Notes: generated by a model from the sequence alone, not told the origin. Positions 12,003 through 24,579 are shown, counted from the first letter of the stretch. The stretch: DNA of 64,000 nucleotides from Mycoemilia scoparia (GCA_027575805.1 JANBPU010000001.1:248001-312000), one strand, 5' to 3'. Numbers and translations are program-made.

Positions 12003-13304
12003 TCAAAGTTGATCTCTCTTTCTTGAAGTTCTTTGGTAGCTGCGCAACACCCATTCAATATCTGCATCTGGGAGATCTGCTGTTGCAAGTCTGATCTCGT
12101 ATGCTATAATATCATATTAAAGCTGTTATAGTACATATACACATGTATTTCTGCGAAAAATTATGTCTAAAAACTTACGCTTCAATTCAAATCTTGGTCC
12201 GACTTCAGCAATCTCAACATCTTTGTGAGATGTCTTTACAAAAACATGGTGTCTACAAATAAACAACAACAGTGTTGGATATTTGATTATTGGCATTTAT
12301 CTAATTATTTGTTAAATATATATATATATATATAAAGAGGATAAAACTCACCTGAAGGATATGAAGTCACTTTTGTTGGCAAATGTCATTACTCGCTTAC
12401 TGTCCTCCTTTGGAACAGGGAATAAATATTTCAATACATTCTTTATCCTGCTTCCGAGATTGCTGCTAAAATTATCAAATATCAGATGAGGATATGCCTC
12501 AGATACATTTCCTTGGTTTTCAATATCATGTCTCAGCACGACGTTGAAGAGCGTAAAGTGAACCGTTGGCCCATATGGGAAATGACTAATAATAAGCCCA
12601 TCTGTAAATAAAACAATAATAGTCTTAGTATGAACCAAGTTTTTAAAATTAGCTTTTTTGATTTTACGCGAATTTCATCTTACCTGGTTCGCCTCGAGTT
12701 TCATGTATAATAACAAGATCAGTAACATTGTTTGATTTGCAGGTGTCAACAATATCCTTGATAACGTAGTTTCCTCTGTTTATTCTCTGGGAATTGGGGA
12801 TAACCAGACGCATTTCTTTTGCAAACTGTTGTAAGCGGGAACTTGGGTCTCTGGAAGTAGTGATCATGACTTTTGGATCAAAAATACCAGCTCTTGCATA
12901 CTCATCATCAATGTGACTTTCTGGCTCTTGCTGTGCTTCATCGTATGGCAATTCTTTTCTAAGCTTTTCAGCCTCTGCATTGAGCTCTGTTGGAATAGGC
13001 CTTCCCTCTTTGATGTCAATAAGCATATGTTAGTAGATATATTGAGGAGTGGGTTCGAAATCTATTATTTCTCAAATAAACTTCAGTTCGCTTACCTTTT
13101 AGGGCCTCTTTTAATTTTTGCTTATTTTCAAAGGTCTGTCGCTCCTTTAGTTCAAGGGATTTTTTATATAGAAACTCTCTCCTAAGTCTGGTTTGTCTGC
13201 GAATCTACAATATAGCAATTTTTATACAATTCTATAAGCGTCTTCATAACCACAAAAGTCACACTCAACAAATGTGGTTTATAATTCCACAAAGTATTTA
13301 CCAT
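12003..13304 (-). CDS. IMP4: U3 snoRNP protein IMP4 (Brix domain)
   Basis: IMP4 is a Brix-domain RNA-binding protein of the U3 snoRNP in the nucleolus, needed for early 18S rRNA cleavages. Six exons: 13304-13302, 13204-13096, 13007-12684, 12601-12352, 12252-12179, 12103-12003, encoding 286 residues (human 291). The first coding exon supplies only the ATG. Exon 2 then reads [19 protein letters not shown], matching the human MLRREARLRREYLYRKA start. The Brix core [59 protein letters not shown] and [14 protein letters not shown] are nearly identical to the family. The order and length are complete, so I regard the gene as functional. It is convergent with TMCO1 with minimal spacing. Confidence 0.96.
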
Positions 13305-13552
13305 TATGCTTTTATATTATCCCGTCTATGTTTCGGTATTAAGTAGGACTCGTTATTGTATCTTTGTGTTTCAAAGATTTTGTTTTTGATAAATAAAAAA
13401 TAAAATAAAATCTTTGTCAAAAAGCAAATTGAACAGTTAAAGCAAGAATACAAATTTTTGCACTCACAACTTCCCAAAAATGGGTGCGTTATGGGTGTAA
13501 AAAGTTCAAGTCTAAAGGAAATGAAAAAAAGATTGTTTAACCAAAATTGTAA

Positions 13553-14296
13553 TTATCTGATTAAAGTAACCAGCCACTTTGTTATGCTGTATTCTTTCCA
13601 GCCTTGCTTTTTGATCTTGATTTTGACTCCCTTCCCCATGTCCTCCATGTGATTTGTCATGGCATCAAGGTATGTTGGGATAAAAGAGCCAAGGATGCGA
13701 GTTGCAAGAGGAGCCGCATTGTCTGGATTGTTGATTGCAACTACTGCAACAGGAACAACACATGATATTTGGAAAATAGAGTAGAGTGAATCGACCCCAT
13801 TGAGACATCTCCCTTTGGCTGGGACTCCAATGTCAGAAAGTGGGGACATGGCAGCAACCACTACAGGAAGATGGGCTGCACCATCTGCACCAGCAATGAT
13901 GACCTTCAAGCCATGATTGTGAGCGCTTTTGGCATATTCAACCAAACCCAATGGTGTGCGATGGGTAGAAACGATTGTGAGCTCAAATAGGACTCCGAGC
14001 TTTTCCAAAATTACAGTTGCTGACTTCATTGTTGGAAGGTAAGATTCTGGGCCCACTATAATGCCAACAAATGATCGGGACTTTATAGTCTTGAAATCAG
14101 CAAGCATATCTCCACGGCTTTGTAGCTGGGAAAATGAATCAACGACTATTGTGATACGACCCATTTTGCGACCCGGATCTGCTTCTTCCTTTCCATATAG
14201 GTGAGCAGTTGTTCCTGAAATAACCAAATATTTCTTTGTCAGTTTATATGTCTCTGGGCTCAACAAGTTTACCATGAGAGCGGCTGGAACCTTCAT
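13553..14296 (-). pseudogene. Truncated ADE2 copy: C-terminal piece plus PurE-like AIR carboxylase domain
   Basis: Fungal Ade2 joins an ATP-grasp domain to a PurE domain and carboxylates aminoimidazole ribotide in purine synthesis. Here only the last part of the ATP-grasp domain (PAALMVNLLSPET, TAHLYGKEEADPGRKMGRI) and the whole PurE domain survive, as an open frame of 247 codons from the first ATG. Conserved active-site motifs have drifted: GSDSD is GPESY, SAHRTP is STHRTP, GAGGAAHLPGM is GADGAAHLPVV, and the loop before GVPVA(T/V)AI reads ISCVVPVAVVAI. The two N-terminal thirds of Ade2 are absent and the upstream sequence is a MITE-A end. The frame is still open, so the copy is either a young pseudogene or a stand-alone divergent PurE-like protein. 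I expect a full ADE2 elsewhere in this genome. Confidence 0.7.
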
Positions 14297-14308
14297 ATGC
14301 GTAATAAC

Positions 14309-14355
14309 TTTTGAAGGGTGACTTTTGGTGGCCAACGATTATAGGGGTAATCACT
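14309..14355 (+). mobile_element. MITE-A partial copy at the ADE2 fragment breakpoint
   Basis: It begins with TTTTGAAGGGTGAC and continues with TTTTGGTGGCCAACGATTAT and AGGGGTAATCAC, matching the left half of the copy at 48969. The right end with the opposite TIR is missing. The copy lies 12 bp upstream of the first ATG of the truncated ADE2 frame. Confidence 0.7.
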
Positions 14356-14486
14356 AATTATTATTAAAAATACGCATTTAAACCATTATTTAAATTTTAA
14401 GAAAAATGTACTAGAACAAAAGACAAACCAATACAACCAATTATTTTTGTTGGACCTAGGAGAGGTATAATATTATAAGGCACAAT

Positions 14487-16208
14487 TTATATCATGAATT
14501 TAATGTTAATGTTGCTATATGCCCTGACTAATTTTTCACGAATAGCAGTATTATGTGGAGTGTTGTAAATATCCATCCTTTTCAAGTCGGGAAGTCTCTT
14601 CAGCATATCATTTATAATGTTAATAGTAAAATCTTCGTAGCCATAGATATCAATAGTGATAAAAGTCAGAGAGTGCCTTTCTGGCCATTTAGAGAGATCG
14701 CTAGGAGAACAATCCTGACGCAGCTCTAGATAAAATTCCCTTAGTAGAGGCAATTGGTGTAGCAGATAACCTACCGATTTGAGATCTATATTCCATTTAT
14801 ATATTTCTAGGGTTTTCAGATTTGCACAGTTCCATTTGGAGAATCTATTAACTACACTTATCTGGCCATTTAGGTTGTTATGCTCCAAGCTCTGTTGAGA
14901 ATAAGGCAACGATAGCTCATGCTCGATATCGCTATACTTTCCACCTATTACAATTTCCTTCATATTTATGAGCCTTTTGGTTATAGCCTCAAGGCCACGA
15001 TTAGTGAATTGTGAAAAGTCGTTGTCTGAATCTGTATAGTTACCTTCGCTTTCACTACTGTCAACATCACTAGAACGGAGTATACTGTGTTTTAAGAAAG
15101 GGTCTGTGACAATATTTAGTGTCTGTAGGCCAGGACAATTTTTAGATATTTTTATTGCGATTGCATCACTTATCCTTGGCATTGTTAAAAGCCTGATCGA
15201 TTTCCACTCATACATAAATATATTTTCAAACAATCTAGGAGGTGGGACCACAGGTGTATCGCTGATACTCCTAGTTTCCCTGATGTGCAGTTCAGAAAGT
15301 ATAGGGAAACACCGGGTATCAAATGCAAGCTTATCAGAGATCGATGTAACGCACAGCAGAAATATGTCCAAGCTCGTGATATTAAGCGGGATGGATGGAT
15401 CCATGATGCCAAAAGTATCAACATTTGCACAAAGACTGAGTAACTGCATGTGAGACTGGGTACGCTGGATCGTAGCTAATAACTCTGGGCAAGAAAAGCT
15501 ACAAATAAGATCTAGGCTCATAAGCCAGTTGGGACAACCTTCTAAGACCGATATGAGCTTCTGATTGACACTGTCTGCATTTGAATAGACAGTTGTGCGC
15601 TTAGTGGGCCTGATATTCTGCATGGGAACAAGCTTTAGATGCCTAACCCTTGGAGAGTTTAAATAAACCTGTTTGATGAACTCTGCAGCTTCCTCAGATG
15701 CTATTTTTACTTTGATGGTCATTGTCTTGGGAAGGCACCAATTTACTAGCGAAAGAATCTTTTCAAAGTCAAAATTCTTTCTATACAAGATTTCCAGCCT
15801 GCGCACATTTGGCCAGCCTAGCTTTAGAAGTTCGACCAGCTTCCCATCAACACTGTCGTTGCCCAGCAGTGGAGTTGTGTGCCATGATGTGCTGATTATT
15901 GAGAGTTGGGAGGTCAATTCCCGATTTTTGTCTTGCACAACCTTTTCAAAATCCAGTATTGGACATACAGCTTTATAGCTTGATTCCAGTCTCAAAAGAA
16001 TTTGTGACCACTCTGCCATCTCTTCTGGGAAAACAAGAGTAGAGTCACTGTATCTCATCTCTTCATATAGCATGTGAATTATAGTCTCCTTCAGTGTTTT
16101 TGGCAGCCTAACGATGGCAGGTATCTTTTTTGAGGGCATACCTCCAATATCGCTATGCTTTTTGAGCTCTAGAATTGTTTTGTTTTCGCATGATTGTGTT
16201 TCCAACAT
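14487..16208 (-). CDS. Leucine-rich-repeat (F-box-like) protein, copy 1
   Basis: An uninterrupted 573-codon gene. The N-terminal ~60 residues (IVRLPKTLKETIIHMLYEEM) are placed like an F-box helix pair but match no consensus that I can call. The rest is a run of irregular LRRs, with repeated L..L.I and CP.L..L elements such as CPGLQTLNI and CANLKTLEIY. An acidic spacer lies near residues 390-410. The end, LPDLKRMDIYNTPHNTAIRE, resembles the end of the second LRR protein of the window (LPRVKVVTIHRNAICNEEKE), and both contain SLGWPN/KLGWPN blocks near residue 130. This indicates one lineage-expanded family. A substrate-receptor role with SKP1 is possible but unproven; I do not know the target. 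Confidence 0.75.
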   Translation of the reverse strand: MLETQSCENKTILELKKHSDIGGMPSKKIPAIVRLPKTLKETIIHMLYEEMRYSDSTLVFPEEMAEWSQILLRLESSYKAVCPILDFEKVVQDKNRELTSQLSIISTSWHTTPLLGNDSVDGKLVELLKLGWPNVRRLEILYRKNFDFEKILSLVNWCLPKTMTIKVKIASEEAAEFIKQVYLNSPRVRHLKLVPMQNIRPTKRTTVYSNADSVNQKLISVLEGCPNWLMSLDLICSFSCPELLATIQRTQSHMQLLSLCANVDTFGIMDPSIPLNITSLDIFLLCVTSISDKLAFDTRCFPILSELHIRETRSISDTPVVPPPRLFENIFMYEWKSIRLLTMPRISDAIAIKISKNCPGLQTLNIVTDPFLKHSILRSSDVDSSESEGNYTDSDNDFSQFTNRGLEAITKRLINMKEIVIGGKYSDIEHELSLPYSQQSLEHNNLNGQISVVNRFSKWNCANLKTLEIYKWNIDLKSVGYLLHQLPLLREFYLELRQDCSPSDLSKWPERHSLTFITIDIYGYEDFTINIINDMLKRLPDLKRMDIYNTPHNTAIREKLVRAYSNINIKFMI

Positions 16209-18002
16209 TGGTACTTTTGTAGTATATTAAGCTTTGTCCGTATTTGTTATGGCCGATATATAATAATATGTATAAAAATATAGTTTTACTTAAATATATA
16301 AAAATACTAAGATGAAGTTGGATATCATTCTATTATTGCCAATGTTAGTTTTATTTCCCCCCTGTCTGGCTGGCTGCCGGTCTGACTATCTACGCATCCT
16401 GTAGTTGTAGCATTGCATTATAGGAATAGCCAAAGATGAAATCGCAATTTTTTTGTGTACTTCCCTTGATCATGTTCTTTTGTCCAACTTCAAAGGGAAT
16501 GGTAGCAGCCTCGGTGGGGGTAGAGAAGGAATCAATACAATCGCATTGTTTAGCGAATAATCATAATGATCGTTATTATAGTGGTTTAAGTATGGCTCTG
16601 TAAAGCCTAGCTACATGGGCATCTAGGTGAAAAAATCAAAAAATAGTCAAAAAGAGCAAGTAAAAATTAAATACATCAAAATAGCACATTATTACTTGTT
16701 TAGAATACAAACTTTTAGCCAACAAGCTCAGCAGTGTGCAAGCTCTATAGGCTTTGAACGATCCAAGACACAGCCTCTACGCACACACACGATGCTCAGA
16801 ATAATATCCCGCATAGTGCCAAGAGAGCGCTTCGTCTTTTACTATTTAGTGTAAAAGAAATGTGTTTGGCAAGTTCACAAGCAAAATCCAGATAAATCGG
16901 CGCAATACCTTTAAAGGCGTCAGGACCATTATTATGGCGGCATAAAGCATGAGCCATCAAAAGCACAGCAGCTGTTATCTAACAGAGATCTATGCTTTGG
17001 AAAGTTACCAAAGGTAGTAGCAGTCACGCAACCAAAAATACCCCGCCTTTGATACATCATGATGTTAGAAATGATCAGGGAACACATGCAATTCTAGGAC
17101 CGCACCTATCGCTTGCTAACCTCTCAGTATTTAGCGCTCCTTAGAAATATCCAATGGACGGTTCAACACCAAGCAAAATTCGCGAGGGAGGTACAAATTC
17201 CTATAATTATAGGCCAGCATGCTCTGGCGCCTGTGTGTGTGTGTGTGTGCTGACTTCTGCGAAATAGGGGCTTGACAGAGTGGAATGATTTATTAGCCTG
17301 GCTGCTCTCTACATGACTAATAAATAAATAATTTCTAAATAGGAATTGTAGTATGGTTAATTGCGTCTTAGATTTTCACAGGGGATGTGGATTTTTATTG
17401 TTTAATCAGATACAAGACTGGCGAGATGGCCTGTGGTAGAGAGCAACCACAACAATAGATAGTTAGCCACCAATCTAGTTCGCTACATTCGTCTTGCACT
17501 ATGCCACACGTATGTTCAAGAAATGAGGCATCCGCACACTAAAGGAAGTTTTGGAGAGCCGAAGGTGATGTCAGTAAATGCACACCAACTAAAAGTGGCA
17601 TTAAAGTTAGATGCGAATTGCTTGTGGAATTGGCGCTCTCGCGGTGATATTGCAATACCAGAAGGCGGGGATGTTACCATATGCCATCTTTGAAACCAAG
17701 TGACCTTATTCCCCGACAGTTGCCGATCGTGTTCTTTTGCGAAGAAGTTTAATCAATGCATCAAGCTAGGCCGAAGCACCACGCTTCAGGATGTTTGCCA
17801 AAGCCCTCATCCTCAAATGGAAGTTATGGATGGCTTTGGGAGCATGACATCCTATTTGGAGCATATTTGTTAGTAGCGGCGCTTTATTTAAAGGTCAGCG
17901 GCCACCCCACAAAAACAGCCGTTAGACATTCTTTATTCTTTTGATTAGACCAGCATCCACTTGTTTATATATCTGTATTAATACTACTGCTACTACTTAA
18001 GA
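16209..18002. other. Long gene-free stretch (1.8 kb)
   Basis: The longest interval without a supportable gene. It holds short chance frames (longest about 75 codons at 16627-16854) and a short TG microsatellite at 17232-17248. Base composition is less AT-rich in places than other spacers. It probably includes the DIC carrier promoter. I found no tRNA, snRNA or repeat match to the rest of the window. Confidence 0.4.
17232..17248 (+). repeat. (TG)n microsatellite
   Basis: Alternating TG tract in the gene-free region, seen directly. Confidence 0.8.
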
Positions 18003-19182
18003 ATGCCTGCTGCTGCTGCTCTTGCTAATAATACATATCGTGAGACCCAGTCTGACCTTCCTTTGGTCAAGAAACCCGCTCAGCCGTTCTATTTGGGAGG
18101 TTAGTACGCGTCAATTGCCATGGCATTGATCTTTGTCATGTTCTTCTTCTACAAACCTCAGGCCGGCCACAAGTGCCCCAGCATAATACAGCGCCTAACC
18201 GACATTAGTATTTATACCCGCTGTCCTTTAGGTCTTGCTGCCTGCGCATCCGTATCTATTTCACATCCACTTGATCTTATTAAGGTCAGGCTTCAAACCC
18301 AGACCGGCGGTGGATCAAGCCTTGGTGTTATCAAGTCCATATACAAGAACGAAGGCCCACTTGGGTTTTACAGTGGTCTTAGCGCTGCCGTTTTCAGACA
18401 ACTGGTAAGTCACGATTTTAATCATGCATGACCTCACCCCCACTGCCACAGTTACAGCAGGGCTGATTACTAACCAATCTAAATTCGTGATCGCTTTCGT
18501 CAAGTAGACCTATTCAACGGTCAGGTTTGGCGTCTATGATACGCTTAAGCAGCACTACCAGGACGAAAATGGAAAAACGCCCATGGGAACGACCATAGCC
18601 ATTGGTCTTGTTGCTGGCATGTTTGGTGGCATTGCCGGCAATCCTGGTGACGTAGTCAACGTTAGAATGCAGAACGACGGATCGCTGCCTCCCAACCTTC
18701 GTCGCAACTACAAGAACGCATTGGACGGTCTGTACAAGATAGCTCGCAATGATGGTGCCGGTGCTCTATTCAGCGGTCTTGGACCAAATGTGGGAAGAGC
18801 CATCCTGATTACTGCAGCACAGCTCTGCTCATATGATATCTTCAAGCAGGCCCTCCTTTCGACCCCCTACTTTAAGGACAACATTGGCACTCACTTTTCC
18901 GCTTCTATTCTGGCTAGTCTGGTTGCCACTACGCTCTCGTCGCCATTCGACGTAATCAAGACCCGTGTCATGAACGCTGGTGCTGGAGAAGCCAAGCAGA
19001 GCATAGTTGGGGCTTTCTCAAGCATTTTGCGCAACGAAGGCATTGGTGGCCTATTCAAGGGATGGACACCATCCTTCCTTAGACTTGGTCCTCAGACAAT
19101 TGGTACATTTATTATTCTAGAAAAGCTAAGAGAGTTCTACTATGATAGCTATGCCAAGAGACACAAGGTCCGCTTTGCTTAG
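18003..19182 (+). CDS. DIC1: Mitochondrial dicarboxylate carrier, copy 1 (SLC25A10/DIC1 type)
   Basis: DIC exchanges malate or succinate for phosphate across the mitochondrial inner membrane. Exons 18003-18099, 18232-18404 and 18508-19182 give 314 residues. The three mitochondrial carrier signatures are intact: HPLDLIKVRLQ, NPGDVVNVRMQ and SPFDVIKTRVM. The second repeat carries GGIAGNPGDVVNVRMQND followed by LPPNLRRNYKNALDGLYK, the hallmark of the DIC subfamily, with RNYxxALDG as in mammals and yeast. An alanine-rich N-terminus precedes PFYLGG. A near relative starts 376 bp downstream in the same orientation with introns at the same first position, so this is a tandem duplication. This copy keeps stronger consensus residues and is the more likely housekeeping one. 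Confidence 0.93.
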
Positions 19183-19558
19183 TTTTCCTGTTTATTAGCC
19201 ATCACTTTTTTCTGTGTTTTAATGAATTTTTCACTTCCATTATAAGCCATTTTTCACTTTTGATCTTAGTGGCGATGATATTTACTATCATGTTTTTGAT
19301 GACAGGGTCAGAACCTCCAAAGCCCAAATGAAATTAGACTCTTGTATTATTATGCATAAAACAGCTTTAGGAGCGCCCACCATATGCTAAAAGCATGTTT
19401 TAGATCTTATTCTCGTATTTTACTCTTCTCCTTCTTTCCAAGTACGCTTTACCGATCCTACCCAAATTGACATGTGTGGTTGACAATTCAGACTTTGCAA
19501 CACGAACTATTGAATTGGAAGTCGAATCGCGCCCTTAGAAAGCTTGCTACAGCTAGTT
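19183..19558. other. Spacer between tandem carrier genes
   Basis: AT-rich spacer holding the 3' end of carrier 1 and the promoter of carrier 2. No coding content or repeat recognised. Confidence 0.4.
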
Positions 19559-20735
19559 ATGAAGCAAGAAAGTATAACACGCACCGCAAAGATAAATGAA
19601 GAGCTTTCTAGAGTTCACCACCACAAGACCCCGACTCCATTCTGGTTTGGTGGTAAGTGCTGTTTATATATACATATATTTCTTCTATAACATGGTTGTT
19701 GGTATTGTTCGTGCTATTATGCTTGCCCCCACATTGCTTTTTGGAATTTCTTTGCCTAAACTGACTTGGCTTGTGGTGCCCTTTGTGTTTTAGGTGTCTC
19801 GTCGATGGCGGCAGCATGCTTCACTCACCCACTGGACTTGATAAAGGTTCATCTTCAAACCAATAAGGGGAGATCAAGGAAATCGGCTATAAGCACGGTT
19901 AGGTCTATTGTAAGAAATTATGGTGTTTTTGGGCTTTATAATGGCCTGAGTGCTGCTCTTTTGCGTAATGGTACATACACTATGACGAGGTTTGGCGTAT
20001 ATGATCTGTGCAAAGCTAAGCTGGATCCAATCAATGGTACTGTTTCATACCACCATCCACCTGGCATCCGTTAATATCATGAATGTGTTATATCAATGAC
20101 TAATATTCTTGGGGCTTCTTTCCTATGCATAAATAGGCGACCTTTCCCTTTTTCAGGCCACTTTGTCAGGTATAATTGCCGGAGTTGCTGGGGGAATTGC
20201 TGGCAATCCTGCAGATATAATCAATGTTCGAATGCAGCACGATATTTCATTGCCGCCATCTCAACAACGTAACTATAGGAATGCTTTCCACGGCTTGTAT
20301 ACTATGCTTAAAGAAGAGGGCCCAAAGTCATTAACGCATGGGCTCGCACCAAATCTTGTAAGAGCTATACTTGCTACAGTCTCGCAACTTGGCACCTATG
20401 ACGTCCTAAAGAAAATTTTAATGCGAAGCCTTTATTGTAAAGACAACTTCAAAACACACTTGGTAGCTAGTCTTGGCACTGGTCTCATAGCCACCACCGT
20501 ATGTTCCCCGGCAGATGTTTTAAAATCGCGGGCCATGAGCTACAAGCATAAGTCTGGTAAAGCCGCACCAAGTATATTTAAAACCTGCGTAGCTATGATC
20601 CGCAGTGAGGGATGGCGATCCCTATTCAAGGGTTGGACTCCAGCATATGTTAGATTATGCCCACAGCTTTCCATTACATTTGTTATTTATGAGCAATTGA
20701 AGATTTGGAATGCTAGAAATAACTCTAAAGCGTAA
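19559..20735 (+). CDS. Mitochondrial dicarboxylate carrier, copy 2 (divergent tandem paralogue)
   Basis: Exons 19559-19652, 19794-20036 and 20137-20735 give 311 residues. The start MKQESITRTAKINEELSRVH leads to PFWFGG, then the first intron, exactly as PFYLGG does in the upstream copy. Carrier signatures are HPLDLIKVHLQ, NPADIINVRMQ and SPADVLKSRAM. The second repeat again has LPPSQQRNYRNAFHGLY, so the DIC subfamily holds. Differences sit at substrate-facing or helix-kinking positions: KVHLQ for KVRLQ, NGTYTMTRFGVYD for the upstream TYSTVRFGVYD, and KSRAM for KTRVM. The second intron is at a different site from that of copy 1, or was gained or lost separately. Role: probably a related dicarboxylate or oxaloacetate exchange, possibly specialised. 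Confidence 0.9.
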
Positions 20736-20868
20736 TATATGTATTTTCACATATTTCTAAACCACGAGGCTATTGAATATCACGCACTTTTTAAATAGAA
20801 CACCTGTATTTATTCTGCTATTTTTATCATCTGAATTTGTTGATTTATAAATAACATCAAGAAGGCTT

Positions 20869-22541
<1,673 letters not shown>

Positions 22542-22768
22542 TTTGTAGAGAACTTCAATGTAGGAAATAAATTATTCAAAAAAAAAGAAAATCGGTTTGC
22601 ACTAAAGGCTTGAATAGTTAGACCATGTTGATTATATCTGATCAAGGAAAGTATGGTTTGGTAATTTTGATTAAAGGGTAAAAAACACCACTCATTTTTT
22701 ACTTGTCTCCTGTTGTCTTCAAAAGGTTGTTATTTTATTCCACACTTTTCAACTAATTCCCAAGCAAA

Positions 22769-24364
22769 ATGGCTACCAAGGATAGAAACAACGTTGTCAT
22801 TCTAAGCGACCATGTGGAAAACGTAAGCACAGGGTATTTTATGGACTTTTAAACACCAAAGTTTCTCCCAATAACCCACGCTTGTATAGGAAACTTCAGT
22901 ATTTTCTTGTATTAATATATATATATATATCTTGGATAGATTCATGGCGCTGAGTTTCCCCACAACTTCCCTGGAGAGGACCTTTCTTTCGATATAGAGA
23001 AACTTAGAAAGGTAAGAATAAATCAGTCGTTTGGTGGCCAAGTACTATCTATAAAAAGTATATAGATCCACTCTAATATCAAGTTACTGGATATTTCTGC
23101 AAATAGTCTCTTAATATCAAGATATGGAAAATTTCAAACAACGAGATGGAATTCGATCTTGTTGGAGCCGACGCTGCCATCGCAAACACTCTACGTAGAA
23201 TTATGATATCTGAGGTAAGTATTAGTGCACGTACTGTAGCTTTTGAATCCCGGTAATGTGCTTTTTGAGATATCTAATAGATGTACTATATGCACTGTTT
23301 ATTTTAGATCCCTCTTATGGCGATTGAAAAGGTATACATGATGAACAACACAGGCGTGATCCAGGATGAGGTTCTAGCTCAAAGACTTGGTTTGCTTCCT
23401 ATCAAAGCCGACCCCAAAGAATTTGCCTGGAAGAGACCAGAAGACCCACCAACAGATCTAAACACAATTGTATTCAGACTCGACATCACTTGCAAACACA
23501 ACCCAACAGCATCACCCGATGAGACTGATCCAAAGAAAAAGTACATTAACTCCAGTGTTTATTCCAGCGATCTTGTATGGGAACCCAAGGGCGATCAGGC
23601 CGAGAAGTTCGCTGATAGCCCGATAAGGCCTGTCCACGACAATATCCTCGTTGCAAAATTACGCCCTGGCCAAGAAATCTCTTGCGAATTGCACTGCGAA
23701 AAGGGTATTGGCGAAGATCATGCCAAATTTTCACCAGTTGGTAAGGCTGGCTACATAAAGTTATCTAATATGTCAATGGTATTATCCCAATCTTACCTTT
23801 CTTGATTTTTAATGACGATGTAGCCACCGCATCATACAGGCTGCTCCCAACAATCACCATCCTCAAGGACATTACTGGGGACGATGCAATCAAGTTCCAA
23901 AAGTGTTTCCCATCTGGGGTCATCGACATTGTTGAAGAAAATGGTAAGTTATTTGTGTGCTTTGATTATTTCATTTGAAATAGTATAGTAATAGCTGAAT
24001 GCTAAATTGCATTTAACTTGCTCTGCCATACAGGCGTCAAGAAGGCCAAGGTTGTTAACCCTCGGAAAGATACTGTCAGTCGCGAAGTCCTGAGGCACAA
24101 GGAATTCGAAGGAAAGGTAGCCCTTGGCAGAGTTCGTGATCACTTTATATGTAAGTAAAGCGATGTATCAAACCCAAACACCATGAGTTTATTGTAAGAT
24201 AGGCGTTGGTTTCAATATGTCTGGATTTTTCCAAAACTATAGTCCGAATTGAGTCTACGGGAGTAATTCCTCCTGCAGAAATCCTCTCACAAGCAATAGA
24301 CGTCCTGGCTGAAAAATGTAGAACTGTCCGAAATGCACTTGGTTCGATAAAACACGAAAAGTAA
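22769..24364 (+). CDS. RPC40: RNA polymerase I and III subunit AC40 (RPAC1/RPC40)
   Basis: AC40 pairs with AC19 as the alpha-like assembly platform of RNA polymerases I and III. Exons 22769-22822, 22940-23011, 23107-23214, 23308-23740, 23824-23943, 24034-24150 and 24243-24364 give 341 residues. The alpha motif [20 protein letters not shown] is followed by [20 protein letters not shown], both diagnostic of the AC40/Rpb3 class, and the Pol I/III type is set by [11 protein letters not shown] and [13 protein letters not shown]. The gene appears complete. At the 3' end, GAAAAGTAA closes the frame, but splicing at 24361 to an acceptor ending TTTTTTCAG (24420) would replace the last residues and add YKEK. 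Either form is plausible. Confidence 0.94.
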
Positions 24365-24579
24365 ATTGACAATCCCCACTATATCTGTTTTAAAAAATCC
24401 ACGATTGAATACCATTTTTTCAGATACAAAGAAAAATAATCATTAGTTTCAAAAAAATACAAACGAATGAAAATCAAACGATAGATGCGTTGTCTCCTTT
24501 AAACAAGAGTAGTGCCATGTTAAAGCTGCTATTTGTGGGGATAAATGACATCCATGAGCCAAGATGTAGTGAGAGATCG

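Noticed and set aside
13051..13062. GGTTCGA-like sequence resembling a tRNA B box
   Set aside because: It lies in an IMP4 intron, the B-box match is imperfect and there is no A box or acceptor stem around it.
14297..14335. Extension of the ADE2 fragment to a start at 14335
   Set aside because: The codon there is TTG, and the stretch is the translated MITE-A end. The first ATG is at 14296.
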